A stretch of 58,938 bases of DNA from Leucogyrophana mollusca (Eukaryota > Basidiomycota > Agaricomycetes > Boletales): assembly GCA_021014945.1 (NCBI GenBank), contig MU266506.1:1-58938 (forward strand). Direction: 5' to 3'. Shown here piece after piece: positions 25,913-37,718 of the stretch (its first letter is position 1; the number at the start of each line of letters is the position of its first letter). The notes under the pieces were generated by a model, which saw only the letters and a list, made by a program, of their open reading frames with translations, was not told the DNA's origin and did not search any database. The position numbers and the translations under genes are program-made.

Positions 25913-28900
25913 TCAAGAGCTACTTACACTTTGCAAAGCACCGTTGCGCGCCCCGTGCCCATTACCATTACCATTGCTGATTTGATCGACATTCATCGAG
26001 TCTGAACGAGGCACAGCGCTCGCCATTTCATGGAAATCTGGGCCATTCACCCTCGCAAGCGCATACGTCTGCTTAATATTGGCGGCCTGTTCGCCTGCTT
26101 CCTCATACGCGTAACTGTATTGCTCGAGACCGGCGATGCAGTTCTGCACTTCTGGGCGGGCGAGGCGAGCAAGCAGAGATCCGGCTTGGATACAACTGAC
26201 GTGCATAACTGCGGGGTCAAGTTTCTGGTAGCAAATCTTAGTGGTTGTACATTCAAAGAGAAACAAGGCAACGAACCAGATATCCATTCGAGGTGAGCAC
26301 GCCAGCCTGTAAATAGTCGTCAGAACAAGAAAATAGATGGCGGTACGAAAGAAGCTAACGAGAGCAGAAATGCGCAATGCAGCATTTACAGCCTCATCAA
26401 AAACTTTGCGCTTCACGGCCTCAACCTGGGCGATACTACTGGGAGTTGACGAGGTATCGCGGATGCCGAACTCGTCCATAGCATTAAACAGTGCAACCCA
26501 CATAACGTGGTATTGCGCGTCGCTCGCACCTAGCCGATGTCAGAGGAGATGAAACGGAGGCCATGTGATTAAACGCACAAGCAGAGACGGCGGACACGAA
26601 ATCCCACTGAGCCTCAAGGTTGGGAGGCACACCGACTCGTTGGAGGTGTAGGTCTCGCCATCTGCTGAGTTCGGTCGTGTACGACACCGCAGCCTCGAGC
26701 GGGATTCCGTCAGAGTCTGTGGTTGGTCTCCATAGCTGACGTGCGATTGTACGAGAGATACGGGCAAGAGCATGAGCGGCGCGATAGTATCCCTAACCGT
26801 ACGCGTCAAGTCAAGCCAGCGCAGGCCTATCGTCTTCACTCACCAAAAACTAGAAAAATGATAGCAACAGGAATCAAAACTACGATCATTAACGGAGAAT
26901 AAACACTCACCTCAAGCTGTTCCCTTGGGGAAGGGCTAGCCGGGGAACCAGAATCAGCCGCCTCCTGTATGGCAGGATCCGCGGTATAAAAGTCGATATC
27001 ATAGTCGTCGTCATCACTTCAGAGGGAAAAATTAGGACTTGTGCAGGAAAATGTACCACAAACTCACAGCATAGGTTTTCGCCGGTAATAGAAAGCGGAG
27101 AAAGCGTCGCATAAACAAGCCATCCACCATGCAAAGATCATGGTACCGCGAGCCTCAGGGTCTTTGATATCCGCCATAACTGATTTGTGATTTATCTGGG
27201 ACCTTCTTTGTCAACTGAAGTCCGAACGAAACGGTGACGAGTACGAACCTGCAGTCCAAGGAGATTGCGGATCCCACAATTGAGCCAAAAACCATGGAAA
27301 CCTACTCGCTGTTAGATTGTAGAAACTTCTAGATTTTCGAAGCATAAAGTACCATTTTCAGCCTGAGGATTTTCTAGCAACGAAACACGTGAGGACGTCA
27401 GCGGAACAGAACTGTGACGGACACTCACGACACTGAAGGGGTTCGATAAGTAAAGCAATCACGACATTATCGGATGTCGGTATGCGATGAACCTTGAGCG
27501 ACTCCGCCAACTCGCGGGTACGTTCGATCATTGCTTTCGCCAAATGACTCTGACCGCCATTTCTCTCCCGATCGGCCACAAGAAGGGGATGTTCTGAGAA
27601 CTTTGCTCCCCATGCCAGTACTGTTGCTATCAGTGCTGGGTGGGGCGGCTCCTCCTGCTTCAAGTTAAATGATGGTAACCGTTGCGCAGTCGCTTGGAGA
27701 TTAAGGCGGGCGCGAAATTGTAAGGGGTTAAGGAGAGGGAGACGAGTGTGTACGATTTGAAAGTAGACCTCCACTAGGTCAAGCGCGAACCTACAACCGA
27801 AGGGTCGGTGCGGGCGGTTAGTATAAAAATTACGGGCACGGATCGATACGGGAAATGAAAAGGTACTGGTGGGATATCAAATAATAGGACTGTAGAGGCA
27901 ATCATGAGAAGGACCAAAGAGGGAAGGTGGATGGAAATGACGTACAAGTGCGATAGGCTCGAGCTTTACCTAATGAGAAAGAGAACGATTGAACGAGACG
28001 CACTCAGCTCTGAAAGCTTCATCCTCTAGCCGTGGGGCCACCTCACCCCAAGCAGCATAGGGCGATCTTGATTTAAGTGGCTGGAATGAGAGCACGGAAT
28101 CGCTACTGAACGATCCGAGTAAGAAAAACCGGCCGTCTGAATTTAGACCGACTGACCTCGGGCCGTCGGGAGGAGAGAATAGATGGAGGAGCAGATTGTG
28201 AGTGCTTGACTGCGGCGATATGCCAGGATGGGCAGCGAGCTTCGACGTGTTCCAGGAAGCACCGAAAGAGGACTTGGACCAGGGGGGAGTGCCGTTCTCG
28301 CCTCCTACCGGCGAGGGCCTATAGCAACGATCAGAGAATTCTGATGTGACAAGGTGAGCGCTAACGGACGTACACTGTCGAGGACACTGGGGAGGTTGGA
28401 CTAGTTGATCGTGACGTAGTCAGAAATCCCGATCCAAAATTCACTGGGGGAACCATTGACCTGCATTTGAAATCGGCGTGAACTGGGTGAGAGAGGCTAT
28501 ACTATGATTAGAGGACAGACCTTGAGCTCGTGGAGAGACCTCTCGGCCTTCGAGCAGCTGCCCCGCGCTTTTTCTCACTGGTGGCCTGCTGAACATAATG
28601 CCTGGATAATGTTGAAGAGTGAATCAGTATGAGCGAATCCACGACGATCGGAGAGGTACTGACGTGCAGGGATAATTCTTCGACAGGCAGTGCTTCGATA
28701 CGTCTTGAATGAAATACTCGAGAAAGATATGGGCACCAACTATACCTGACACTGAAATGGGAAGGCAGAAGCTCAATTTCGGGTCCCTCTCGTGAAGATG
28801 CTCATATGACTTGCCTTCTCCTGCCCTGGTAGTCGGTTGCACTTGACCTTCCGTGACCTGTCGTACCGCTTAGCGAGCGTAAGACTCATCAGTACGGTAT

Positions 28901-29119
28901 TCGGGCACACCTGCAGGCATCGCAGGCAGTATTTTGCTTCCTCGGGGGAGGAAGAGTCTTTGCAAGTTCGTGGATCTGGTTCTGGACAGATTGTGTCGGT
29001 AGAACGAGACCTGCGAGGAGGAAGGGTGTGAAACGGCCCCAGGGGTGAATATCTATCTACCTACCAGGCTGTGAAAAGGAATGAGCGCCGTCGGTGCGTA
29101 AAGCTTCGCCGTTCTGCAT
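25913..29119 (-). CDS. Zn2Cys6 fungal transcription factor with MHR domain
   Basis: A nuclear DNA-binding regulator of the Gal4-type zinc-cluster family. The ATG at 29119 opens MQNGEALRTDGAHSFSQPG. Exons at 29,065-29,119, 28,911-29,010, 28,815-28,857, 28,746-28,751 and 28,664-28,692 then assemble NTACDACRSRKVKC, NRLPGQEK and CQHCLSKNYPCT: CX2CX6CX8CX2CX6C with all six zinc ligands. The next exon continues HYVQQATSEKKR. The body carries a fungal-trans (MHR) region, including PYAAWGEVAPRLEDEAF, VEVYFQIVHTRLPLLNPLQF, TMIFAWWMACLCDAFSAFYY and WRDLHLQRVGVPPNLEAQW. The C-terminus is Gly/Asn-rich (ISNGNGNGHGARNG). The end at 25,913 assumes read-through of a possible last GTAAGT donor; a small extra exon down to about 25,780-25,880 cannot be excluded. 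Target genes are unknown. TOM22 starts 237 bp away, divergently. Confidence 0.88.
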
Positions 29120-29356
29120 ATTATCGACCTTTGTAAGAGAAGATATAATTAAGGTGGAAATATTTGGAGGGGACAAGGAGTATTTGAGATCATTTCTAGG
29201 CTACTTATAATAAGCGTCTACAACAGTAATTACAGTCCCCAGTAAGGATCGGAGTTACAAACACCGCCAAACTGTGTGACCCGTCGGCACCGAAATCCTG
29301 TCGTTCCTGCCAAATTTTCGCATCAACCGCCGCACCCATACGCATCCTCATTCATA

Positions 29357-29903
29357 ATGGTCAAGGTCGAAATTGTTGAGGAAAAAGATCACCAGGATGC
29401 TAACAATTCCCCTTATGCATCCGCATCCTCATCTAGGACCTCTTCTTCAGTTTCGCTCTCCTCAGTATCGTCAGAGCTTTCTGCCGACGAAACCCTCTAC
29501 GACCGAATCAGCGCTCTCGTAGACATTGTTCCTCCAACAACGCGCCACCGCATCTCTACAAGGGTCTCAAAGGCTGCCTCGTTTGTTAAACAAAGTGGAA
29601 AAGTAGTAGGAAACATTGTTTGGATAGTCACCACCTCTGCTTTGCTGGTGGGGCTTCCCCTTGCACTCAGTCTGGAGGATGAAGCAAAGATAGTAGCACA
29701 AGAGAGAGAAATGATGGCGCAGCAGCAGGGCGCTCAACAGGTCAGCTTTCCGGTCTATGTTTCGCTTTGCTGTGGTCTTGTTACTGATGGGGTTGCCGCT
29801 GTTTTTTTTTGTGTTGCAGATGCTTTCGCCAGGATCTGTATACCCACCGCCTCCAGGGTCAAATCAGTCTCCTCAGAAGGGTCTTGTACCACCTGGGTTC
29901 TGA
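29357..29903 (+). CDS. TOM22: mitochondrial import receptor subunit TOM22
   Basis: Central receptor and organiser of the TOM complex in the outer mitochondrial membrane. Two exons (29,357-29,740 and 29,820-29,903) encode 155 aa. The cytosolic part begins MVKVEIVEEKDHQD and is Ser-rich and acidic, then DETLYDRISALVDIVPPTTR leads to the Lys/Arg-containing RVSKAASFVKQSGKVVGN. The single tail-proximal membrane helix is VWIVTTSALLVGLPLALSL, followed by DEAKIVAQEREMMAQQQ and a Pro-rich tail ending GLVPPGF. Family length and architecture fit. The upstream in-frame extension from 29,276 is not started by ATG. Confidence 0.93.
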
Positions 29904-30383
29904 GTGTTCTATTCAAACCGTTCCGTCCGTCGGTCAGCACTCTATAGTCAGACATTACACACGCACTTCTTAGACATACCTTCCCATGTTCCGCAGTATC
30001 CCGCATCCCCGCCGGCACAGACGACGCGCAAGATCATACGGTTTCTGGCAGCGAATCATTTGGCACACGTCTTATCTGATCATGCTATAATAAAACTCTC
30101 CTCGCAATACATGCATCCCGTGGTTTCATTTACTTAAGTTCAGGCGGCATTTGAGCGACTTCTTGGCGTATTGTTTTGGTCCTCATGAGAAGGAACATTC
30201 CGATGATTCACTGGCTCGCTATCTGGCCTGACAACGGAGTCATCATCTCTTGCATAAGTATGGAACAAGGCGACACTAATTAACGCGACCGCCCATGAAC
30301 ACATATGACTCCACTGATGCGGCGACCTCTTGTGGTGGATCATTAAACTATGCACCATTTCGCGAACATCGGAAATGACTCAC
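29904..30383. other. convergent spacer TOM22/NDUFA9
   Basis: Two facing 3' ends. No gene, repeat or RNA structure recognised. Confidence 0.5.
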
Positions 30384-31857
30384 CTAACTCGCCCGCGCAG
30401 GGAAAACGACCGGCCGCACAAAGTTTTCGCTAGTCGGCAAAATTTAATAAGCAACCAAAACAGCACAGTCGAGGGAAGCACATACGCAGAGCGATATCTT
30501 CTAAGATACGTGATAGCATGATTCTCAATCTCGTCCGGAACCACACCGAGCTTGTCCCAGTCACCTGGAACATCCACGTCGTCTATATAACGCCTCTCGA
30601 CCTCATCTGGGCTGATCAGTGGCCACCAAGCCGCCTGGGCTGCCTTTGAGATTGCCAGGGCAATGCGCTTAGGTACGACAGGGGCACGGGACGGCGGCAA
30701 GTAGGCAATAGAGGAGACGAGGTCCAGCAGGTATTCAAATGTGACCGTGTTGGGCCCGGGAAGGGAAAACGTGCCGGGAAGTTGAGAAGTCGGCATGAGG
30801 TTGGCCAGCGCTTGGGCTACGTCCATGACCTAGCAGTCTACATTCAGCCCCTTGAAACGACACGCGAGTCAAAAAATCTTTCAAAAAACTTACGTGGACA
30901 GGGCGTATTTTAGTCTCGCTGTGGTTCAACTTCCACCAGATGGGCCACACTTGGGAAGATCATGAGGGAAATAAAACCCTATATAAACCCTCGTTCGCTT
31001 ACCTGCCATGTTATTCAAGAACTTGTCTTCGTAACCAAACATGGAGCCAGGTCTGATGATAGTGGCGTCTGGGAAGAATTTCTTCACCCGTTCTTCACCC
31101 TCCGCCTTCGTTCGGTAAAATTGCGATTTGGAGCTAGTCGAAGCATTCAGATGCGACACGTGAACGAGGCGTTGGACACCGGCTTGTGCTGCAACCTTTG
31201 CAATCCTTTCCGCTCCGCTGACATGCACTGAAGAGTAATCGAAATTCCTGTTGGTGCCGAATTAGTGACCGTCCAGACATGGTGCTGTAGGAGTCAATAC
31301 TTCGTCTCATAATCCCGACCAACGAGGTTGTAGACAATGTCAGAATGTCTCAAACATTCAGCTATTTGGTCTTCGTTCCGGATATCCCATTCCTAAAAGG
31401 CCAAATGAACAAAGTTGAACCCAACTGAAGCTGCTAAAATATTACCATGGAAACTATTTGACCGAGGTCTCCCATAGGCTTTAGATGTCTCTTCTCGTCC
31501 TCCTCACGGTAAGGTACGATGACCTGCGTCCCCATCCGCGCTTGAAAAGCAAACGTTTGGTCATTCCATAGAGCTGGAACGGGGAAGTAAACTCACCAAG
31601 CTTGGACACGAGGTATCTCCCGAGGAAACCAGTACATCCAAAGACAGTCACAACATGACCAGAGACAGCACTGTATCCAGGTGTACCAGAGGAAACTATA
31701 GGTTTCCGGCCTGGTAGCGAGACAAGGTCGTGCAAAGCGCGCTAAATTTGATCGAGCTATGAGTAAGAATTCCCCCAAGTTATTTCAGTTGAGGCCTTGC
31801 CTTCCTCTGAGTCGATACCGCACGCTGGGCGCGCAAAATATGAGACGTGGAGGGCAT
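30384..31857 (-). CDS. NDUFA9: NADH:ubiquinone oxidoreductase 39/40-kDa subunit (NDUFA9), mitochondrial
   Basis: Accessory subunit of respiratory complex I with an atypical short-chain dehydrogenase fold that binds NADPH. Exons on the minus strand read ALHDLVSLPGRKPIVSSG, then the nucleotide-binding VVTVFGCTGFLGRYLVSKLG, VIVPYREEDEKRHLKPMGD, SMEWDIRNEDQIAECLRHSD, VYNLVGRDYETKNFDYSS, RLVHVSHLNASTSSKSQFYR and IIRPGSMFGYEDKFLNNMA. These are followed by the C-terminal part (FSLPGPNTVTFEYLLDLVSS). The last intron joins RRYRSA to ENFVRPVVFPARAS and the stop at 30,384. The start at 31,857 (MPSTSHILRAQRAV) gives a basic presequence; the first intron may use a GC donor (see findings). Divergent from the UPF0390 gene with 179 bp between. 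Confidence 0.9.
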
Positions 31858-32036
31858 CGCAGTAGCAAACGATGGAATTAGTGGGATAAACAGCCGACGA
31901 TGGCGCCGAATGTACAAGCCGGAAATTTCCGTTCAGCTAAACGAGCCACTACAAGCTCGTATTAAGTGACTAGCATTAACTTTATTGAAAGCCTCAGAGA
32001 TAAACCCAGTCTCTATCATCCTGAGTCACAGGCGCC

Positions 32037-32414
32037 ATGGTTCAAGGAAAGACAAAGGGCCTGCAGAGTAAGGCGTCGTCCTCCAGGCATGCCGCCAAGG
32101 CTGCTGCAGCTCCGAAGAAAGGGAAAAGGTACATCCCACCCAAAAAAGCTGCACTTGTCCAACAAGCGTCGATGCGGCAGGTACGCGTGTCTCTACCTGA
32201 CTCGAGGATGATACTGACCGTATCGGCGGTCTTAGTCGCTGACGGCGAAGATCAATAAGTCCATTGAGCAGCAGATGGTCTCTGCGGCATCGTCCGGGAA
32301 GCTGACTATCATGAAAAACACCACTGATGCGTGCGTCTAGCACCTGGGAAGTTACATGTTACACTCATCCGTCTAATTTTCAGGGAATTGTCAAAGGGGC
32401 CGGAACATCGGTGA
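32037..32414 (+). CDS. UPF0390/DUF2462 small basic protein
   Basis: An 89-aa basic protein in three exons (32,037-32,180; 32,236-32,330; 32,384-32,414). It starts MVQGKTKGLQSKASSSRHAA and continues KKGKRYIPPKKAALV, then SLTAKINKSIEQQMVSAASS and GKLTIMKNTTDAE. This is the UPF0390 family, whose human member is C19orf53 (leydig cell tumour 10 kDa-like). Family members are nucleolar-looking proteins of unknown biochemical role. The length fits the family. No membrane segment or catalytic motif. Confidence 0.88.
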
Positions 32415-33073
32415 AAGAAGACACTGCTCGGTTATGCTAAGCAGCAGTGAGTGCGTGCACTAGTGGCTCCCTGCCACCATGTCCCTTACCAGTCTTAAGG
32501 CAGATTGATTTTGGTCCACCGGTCCATCGACCTTCATTGGTTCTCGCTGCCTGCCGTCCACCCAGTTCTTACAGATGGGCGCATAAGCACGATGCCCAAT
32601 ATGTCATCATTTCCGGCGATGGAGCCTTATACAATATGCACCAGGGGCTGAAAGGGTTTTCATGAAGAGCGGAGCCGGACAACGATGTAGTTCAACGAAG
32701 CCAAGCAGAAACAAACCATCGTCAGTAAAGCGTCATGAACGAGAGCTAGCAAAACAACTGTGTGTCCAAGAAAAATTGTGAGGAATGCGGCAAAGTGATA
32801 CCAGGTATTAGATGTGGCATGCGGCAACAAGTGCGAGTGCGTAAGAATGCTAATGAAGATGCAAACACGATAAAACCCTACAGGAAACATGATGACAATG
32901 CGATCGGAGCCGTTTGTGAGGACTAGTGCAATGCATAAGGGGTAGAATGCATGAGGAGACAGCGATATAGTATGATAGGATCGGAAAATTTTTGGGCGAT
33001 CTGCACCAAGAATGATAGCCGTCATGAGGACAGCCTGAGATTTCTTGGCCTGCAGCAGGCAGAGGGGAGAGCA
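32415..33073. other. convergent spacer
   Basis: Between the stops of the UPF0390 gene (+) and the HTH-CENPB gene (-). It contains a hydrophobic 121-codon minus-strand ATG frame (32,660-33,025). That frame sits where the 3' UTR of the HTH-CENPB gene should be, and I do not call it a gene. Confidence 0.45.
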
Positions 33074-35167
33074 TTATCTCCTCTCTCGGGTATATGGCAC
33101 TCCACTGGCGGCTTGGAAAAGCGCGTACTTGATTTGAGTGAGCGCCTCCCGCTCACTGGAAGTGAGAAGATTCGCTTGGGAATCGACGAACATGATAACC
33201 TTGTTGATAGCGTCCTCCGCTTCAGCGATGTCTGGGATGGCGCTTCCGGCCGTTATTGGAGGCGCGGTCTGGTATACAACAACGGCGTCGGGATATTGGA
33301 TTGACGGGCCCTCATGCGAAGGGGGCTGTGTGTCATGCTGTGGATGCGTAATGGGTGCCAGCGGCTGCTGAATAGGCAGCGACACGGGGTTTTGAGGTCC
33401 TTCGGGCTCTGCCCCATTATGATGATGATGGTGGTGATTATGGTGATGGTGATGTACTGGTACATAGGGCTGTTGAGACACGGATTGATGCTGCGCCGAC
33501 GATCGGTCAGGCGAGAGGGAGGTATTGGCGATACTGGAAGTATCAGGTTCGACCCGCCAAGATGGCTGCAAAGACAGCGAAGGACGGCTTTCAACTTCGT
33601 CTCGCTGATTGGGTTCAGGGTCAGGCGAATCTTCGGATTCCATATCATCGTCGATATCGTCTGCAGTGTTGGACGGAGCGATAGATTCGCGGTCGTCCAG
33701 GAACTCTGAACGAGGCTCGAAGGCAGGGTTTAATGGTGACAATACGCCTTCATTACCGTTTCGAAGGTCATGGACAGCACCTCGCCCAGTGCGTCCGTTC
33801 TTGGAAGGTCCAAGCCATACACCTTTGCGGATATTATGGCGATGCTTGAAGTTTTCCACCCAGCCGGAACTCGCTTTGAACCTCTCATCAGGTATTTGCA
33901 AGTTCCGAGCGGTTTCTTTGGCCTTGGTTCGGATCAGATTATCCGTAAGCAGAGCGTTCTGTTGTTTCATTTGGATCAGCCAGTTGACCAGCTCCTCCTC
34001 GACTTCGGGAAATTTTGATGGCCTTGTGGAGCGAAGCGTCAGGGACATAAACAACAGTGATGATGACAGAAATTACCTGTGCTTAGCCACACGCATCTCA
34101 TCGTCCTCCGGAACGCTCATCCATTTCGTCTTGTGCTTGAGAATCTTGCTGATGGTACTGCGTTCTACTCCGTAACGGGCTGCAATGTCTTCTTGCCTTG
34201 CGTTCGGGTTTTCTGAGTGGTAGACGCAGATTGCCTTGCGGTCAACATTGAATAGTCGTTGTTTACGTTGTTTTGCACGCGGTACAATAGGGCCACCCGG
34301 TGGAGATGGGAGCGGGTATGCAGCAAATGTCTGGGAGTTTGGGGCAGAGGCCGAGGAAGAGATTGAAGTGAGGGCCGAGGCAACACTCAGAGCTGGAGAT
34401 GCAGAGCGAGGATTTGAGCCGGAATTGCAAGTGGAATTAGAACGAGAATGATGGTGATATAAACCAAATGGAGTGTAGGGTGATGCAGATACTGGTGTTG
34501 GAGGATAACGTGGCGAAGGTAGTGCCATCCCACTTGATGCCATTGAGTATGGCATTCCGCGGTCTGGTTGGTATTGGTAGCGAGGTGGTTCGGTGACGTT
34601 GTTCGGTGTCTGAGGGCGGGATACCGCGCTGGCGGGGGACATGTAGTACACCGACTGCTATAGCACGAGCGCATGAGAAAAATCGTAGCACAGAATTGAT
34701 AGGAATGGACCTACGTCATCTTCGCCATTTGTTTCTCGCTGTGCAGCGGGCTGCAGGGTTGGACGGTCTCTCCTCAGTTCGTGGTAAAGGGCCGACTGAG
34801 CGCGTGTTTGCCTTCGCGTGTTTCTGTTGGGACCGATACTGCCTGGTATCTGGGCGGTCAAGCCCATAGACACCGGACGGTCACTGTCATCCTGGCGAAC
34901 AGTTGGGGATTGCGGGTAATTGATATATTGACTGGGTCGAATCGGAAGATACGAGGTCGAGGACGCGGGGGATGTAAAGTCGCCATGATCCGCTGAGCGA
35001 CTTACAGCAGAATAGATTGGCGAGGGCTGACCAGAACTAGAAGAACTATTTGGTGTAGACTGATGCCAGGACGTCGACGCGTTTGCGGCATGGGCGTCAC
35101 CCTCATGGGGTGCTACCGCGGCAGAGTGTGGGTAGACGAGAGTACTATACTGCTCGACGTCGTCCAT
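33074..35167 (-). CDS. HTH-CENPB-type DNA-binding protein (domesticated pogo/Tc5 N-terminus)
   Basis: A nuclear DNA-binding protein with two helix-turn-helix modules of the CENP-B/pogo type. Three exons join. The first starts MDDVEQYSTLVYPHSAAVAP and is Ser/Pro/Gln-rich and disordered. The second ends with a psq-like HTH: AKQRKQRLFNVDRKAICVY, then NARQEDIAARYGVERSTISK and ILKHKTKWMSVPEDDEMR. The intron joins AKHR to PSKFPEVEEELVNWLIQMK. This starts the second HTH (Tc5/CENPB type), which runs through KAKETARNLQIPDERFKASS to GWVENFKHRHNIRKGVWLG. No DDE transposase domain follows; instead there is a disordered tail with a His run and a final acidic AEAEDAINKVIMFVDSQANL helix. So it is a host gene, not an active element. 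Role (repressor, centromere or replication factor) is not readable. Confidence 0.87.
33420..33456 (-). repeat. ATG/GTG-type trinucleotide tract coding a His run
   Basis: On the minus strand it encodes about a dozen His with two Asn interruptions, within the disordered tail of the HTH-CENPB protein. Confidence 0.8.
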
Positions 35168-37718
35168 CGATATAACTCATTTGCCGATGTTCACCGGTGC
35201 TGTATGTGAAAAGCAAGAGGTGAAGAGAAAGCGAGGTCCACCTTTTTATATGATAGGTAGGAACACAGATTTTTGACCGCGTAAATTGAGATTTGGATCA
35301 GCCTTTCCGAATCCGCTTGTATGGAAGCCCTGTGGTTACTTTCAGCCACAGCGTCTCTGGGCGTCAGTCCCTTATCCACCCTTGGTAGCCTTGTGTTTTG
35401 TCAACAAACGGTGTCATTCGTAGCTCAAGCCTCTGGAAACACGTTGAAATCGTCTACAACAAGGCCGCAGGGTCCATTGACTTTATTTGATTCGCATGTA
35501 CCGGAGCCGTCAGGCCACCACGCCCTCTAACTTATCCTGTGCGCCGATAGGCAGCTGAGCGGCTCCTCCACGTTGCTTGTTCCCTGTACAGAACGGTATC
35601 GTAAACCTCTGGGGCCTGCCACTCCGGCGATCTCAGCAACGCGGTCATATTCCCAGCCTGGGTGTTGATTCGCGAACATGAGGCCTATGAAACACCTATC
35701 CGTTAACCGCCACCTTTGCAGGCCACAAATATCAATACAAGTTGACAAGATGCCGATTTACCAATCGAAGTCCACGGCTATGCCCCGGTTTCTGTGGTGT
35801 GGCGCTTGTTCACGGGGGGGCCTCGTTGTGCTTTTAGACCGTGTTTGGTTTCAATTCTTCTCTGCTGTGAGTTAAATATATCCTTCTCACGAACTATCCC
35901 TCCAGTTCATCTACGGCCTTGTCTTTGTCAAGCTCATTTTGTTCACGAATCTCGCCATGGAGACTGGTATTGGGCAATCCGGTTCTGGGATACCATGTCA
36001 TTATGGCGCTTTGTCAGCCAGTTATCCAAAGCTCTCCATTCCACTTGCCCTTGGCCTCGGAGATGAAAATCTCATGTCTGCTATCCTTTCCTGATCGTTC
36101 CGGAGGAAGTATCTGGAGCATCTATCGATGGAGCGAACATCACCATGTTCTGATGGAGCATGTGTATGGGGAAACCATTTTGACAGGAATGGCTTCTATT
36201 AGATTGCTCTCGCATGCCCCTGTGTCTGTATTTACGGTGATGAACCATTTGCCACAGATTTTGGTTGGGTCTCCTGGCCTCTTCTTCCCATTGCCCTTAG
36301 GTTTCCTCCGCCCGTTTTACAATTCACGATGCGATCGTCATTGCCCCCTCTCTTGCGCACCGACACACTCGGTAGTTAGTATGACCTTTCTGGTGAAACT
36401 ACTATCTTCTCGGAGTCTCGTTGTCTCTCAATCCTGCTGGCGGCTTTTTAGGCTGCGTCTTGTTTGTTCGCCTGCGCAAGACCGCCTGGTGTCGTTAAGG
36501 CATAATGGCCTGTCAAGATCTGGATGTGGCACGATAGGGTCCGTGCCAAATCGGAAAGGGGGAGATAAGTTGGGGCAAGGTCCTTTGTTGTAACCACGCT
36601 GGACACGTTCAGGTTCACATTCTCCTTACGCCGTCTGTCTGCAATGGTACTCCACTGGAGCGAAGCTTCACTGCAGTGAATGCTTGTGCTGGACACTTAT
36701 CATCCGCCGGTCACTTCGTGGTATGACGCTTGCACCATTCGCCTATCAATCGGAGAGATCTGGAGAGCTTCGGGACCATATCAACACGCGCCAACTGCCC
36801 CGTCGTTGTCGCCAATCTTTTCGGCTGAAGGCGAACACTTCTGTGTTGAAATCCAGGTCCAGGTCCAGAGCTGCGATCATCGCGATCGATTCGTTGCACC
36901 ATCTTCTATATCTCAAGGATAGCAATGGTATACGCTTCTTTCCGCATCGCTTGGCGAAGATGACCACTTAACTTAGTAGAAACAAGGGCTCCATACTCAG
37001 CTACACCCCAACACGCCTTTGTGGATAGGAATGTGGATGATCTGGACCAGGAACCCGTGCTGTGCATGCAGTCAATCTTCAGTTGGATCGGATATAGGAA
37101 CGCATGACTGCTGCGCTGTTTCATCAACGTCGGAACCGTTTTTGTTTCCCACATTTGATGCTAACATGGTGGAAGTTACGCTGGCTGCTTGGAAGACAGA
37201 TATGGGAACCGTAATTTTTGTTCCAACTCAATATTCATTGCACGAGCACAGGAGGGGTGTTTTTGAAAATGCATCCGAAGTGTATTCGCCCCAGAGCGTC
37301 AAATCCTTCGGCGCTTCGTGCTGTTATACGCGATATTCCTCTCTCTCTTTACCTAGCCTGAGTCCCGTGCCATAACAATGAACATGTTCTTAGATACCTT
37401 CCAAACCGGGCTTCCGCTTAGTCATCGTCCTTGGCTTCGAAGCGCGACCACTTTTGGCGCTGCTGAACCCAACAGTTCCAGCTCATCTGATTGTTAGCGA
37501 GCAGTGGACGGCGCAGAAGGGACTCACGATAGTGTCGGCCGTTCCTGTGCTCACTGCCTTAATTCCCACTGTTGCGTGGAGTAGCGGCCCATCTCGGGAG
37601 CTAGTCGGAAACGCACGGAAGATCGAGTTGCATAAAAGCGCTGTCATCGGCGCTGCAAGGCGCTTACTCATCACACCGTCAAACTTGACAACCACACATA
37701 GTACTATTCAGATCATCA
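35168..37718. other. 2.5-kb divergent region without a convincing gene
   Basis: Between the HTH-CENPB start (minus) and the AOX start (plus). The longest frame, 35,919-36,593 (+, 224 codons), has no motif and poor composition. Some fragments join at plausible splice sites. One is a GTGAGT...CTCCAG intron at about 35,868-35,905 that joins VWFQFFSA to FIYGLVFVKLILF. Another is a GTATAC...CTTAG intron near 36,927-36,974, which joins LHHLLYLKDSN to VETRAPYSATPQHAFVDRNV. I cannot build a complete gene. It may hold a decayed gene, a long non-coding RNA or a large AOX promoter. Confidence 0.4.

Noticed and set aside
28869..28910. CTGATGAG core in a stem-like context, reminiscent of a hammerhead ribozyme
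   Set aside because: The GAAA part of the core is missing, and the motif is better explained as the branch-site region of the intron that splits the zinc cluster.
32660..33025. Hydrophobic 121-codon minus-strand ATG frame resembling a small membrane protein
   Set aside because: Sits directly after the stop of the HTH-CENPB gene on the same strand, where its 3' UTR is expected; hydrophobicity comes from A/T-rich sequence and no family is recognised.
35919..36593. 224-codon + strand frame
   Set aside because: Composition (Ser, Leu, Arg, Cys, His-rich) and lack of motifs indicate a chance frame; the splice-like fragments near it are in other frames.
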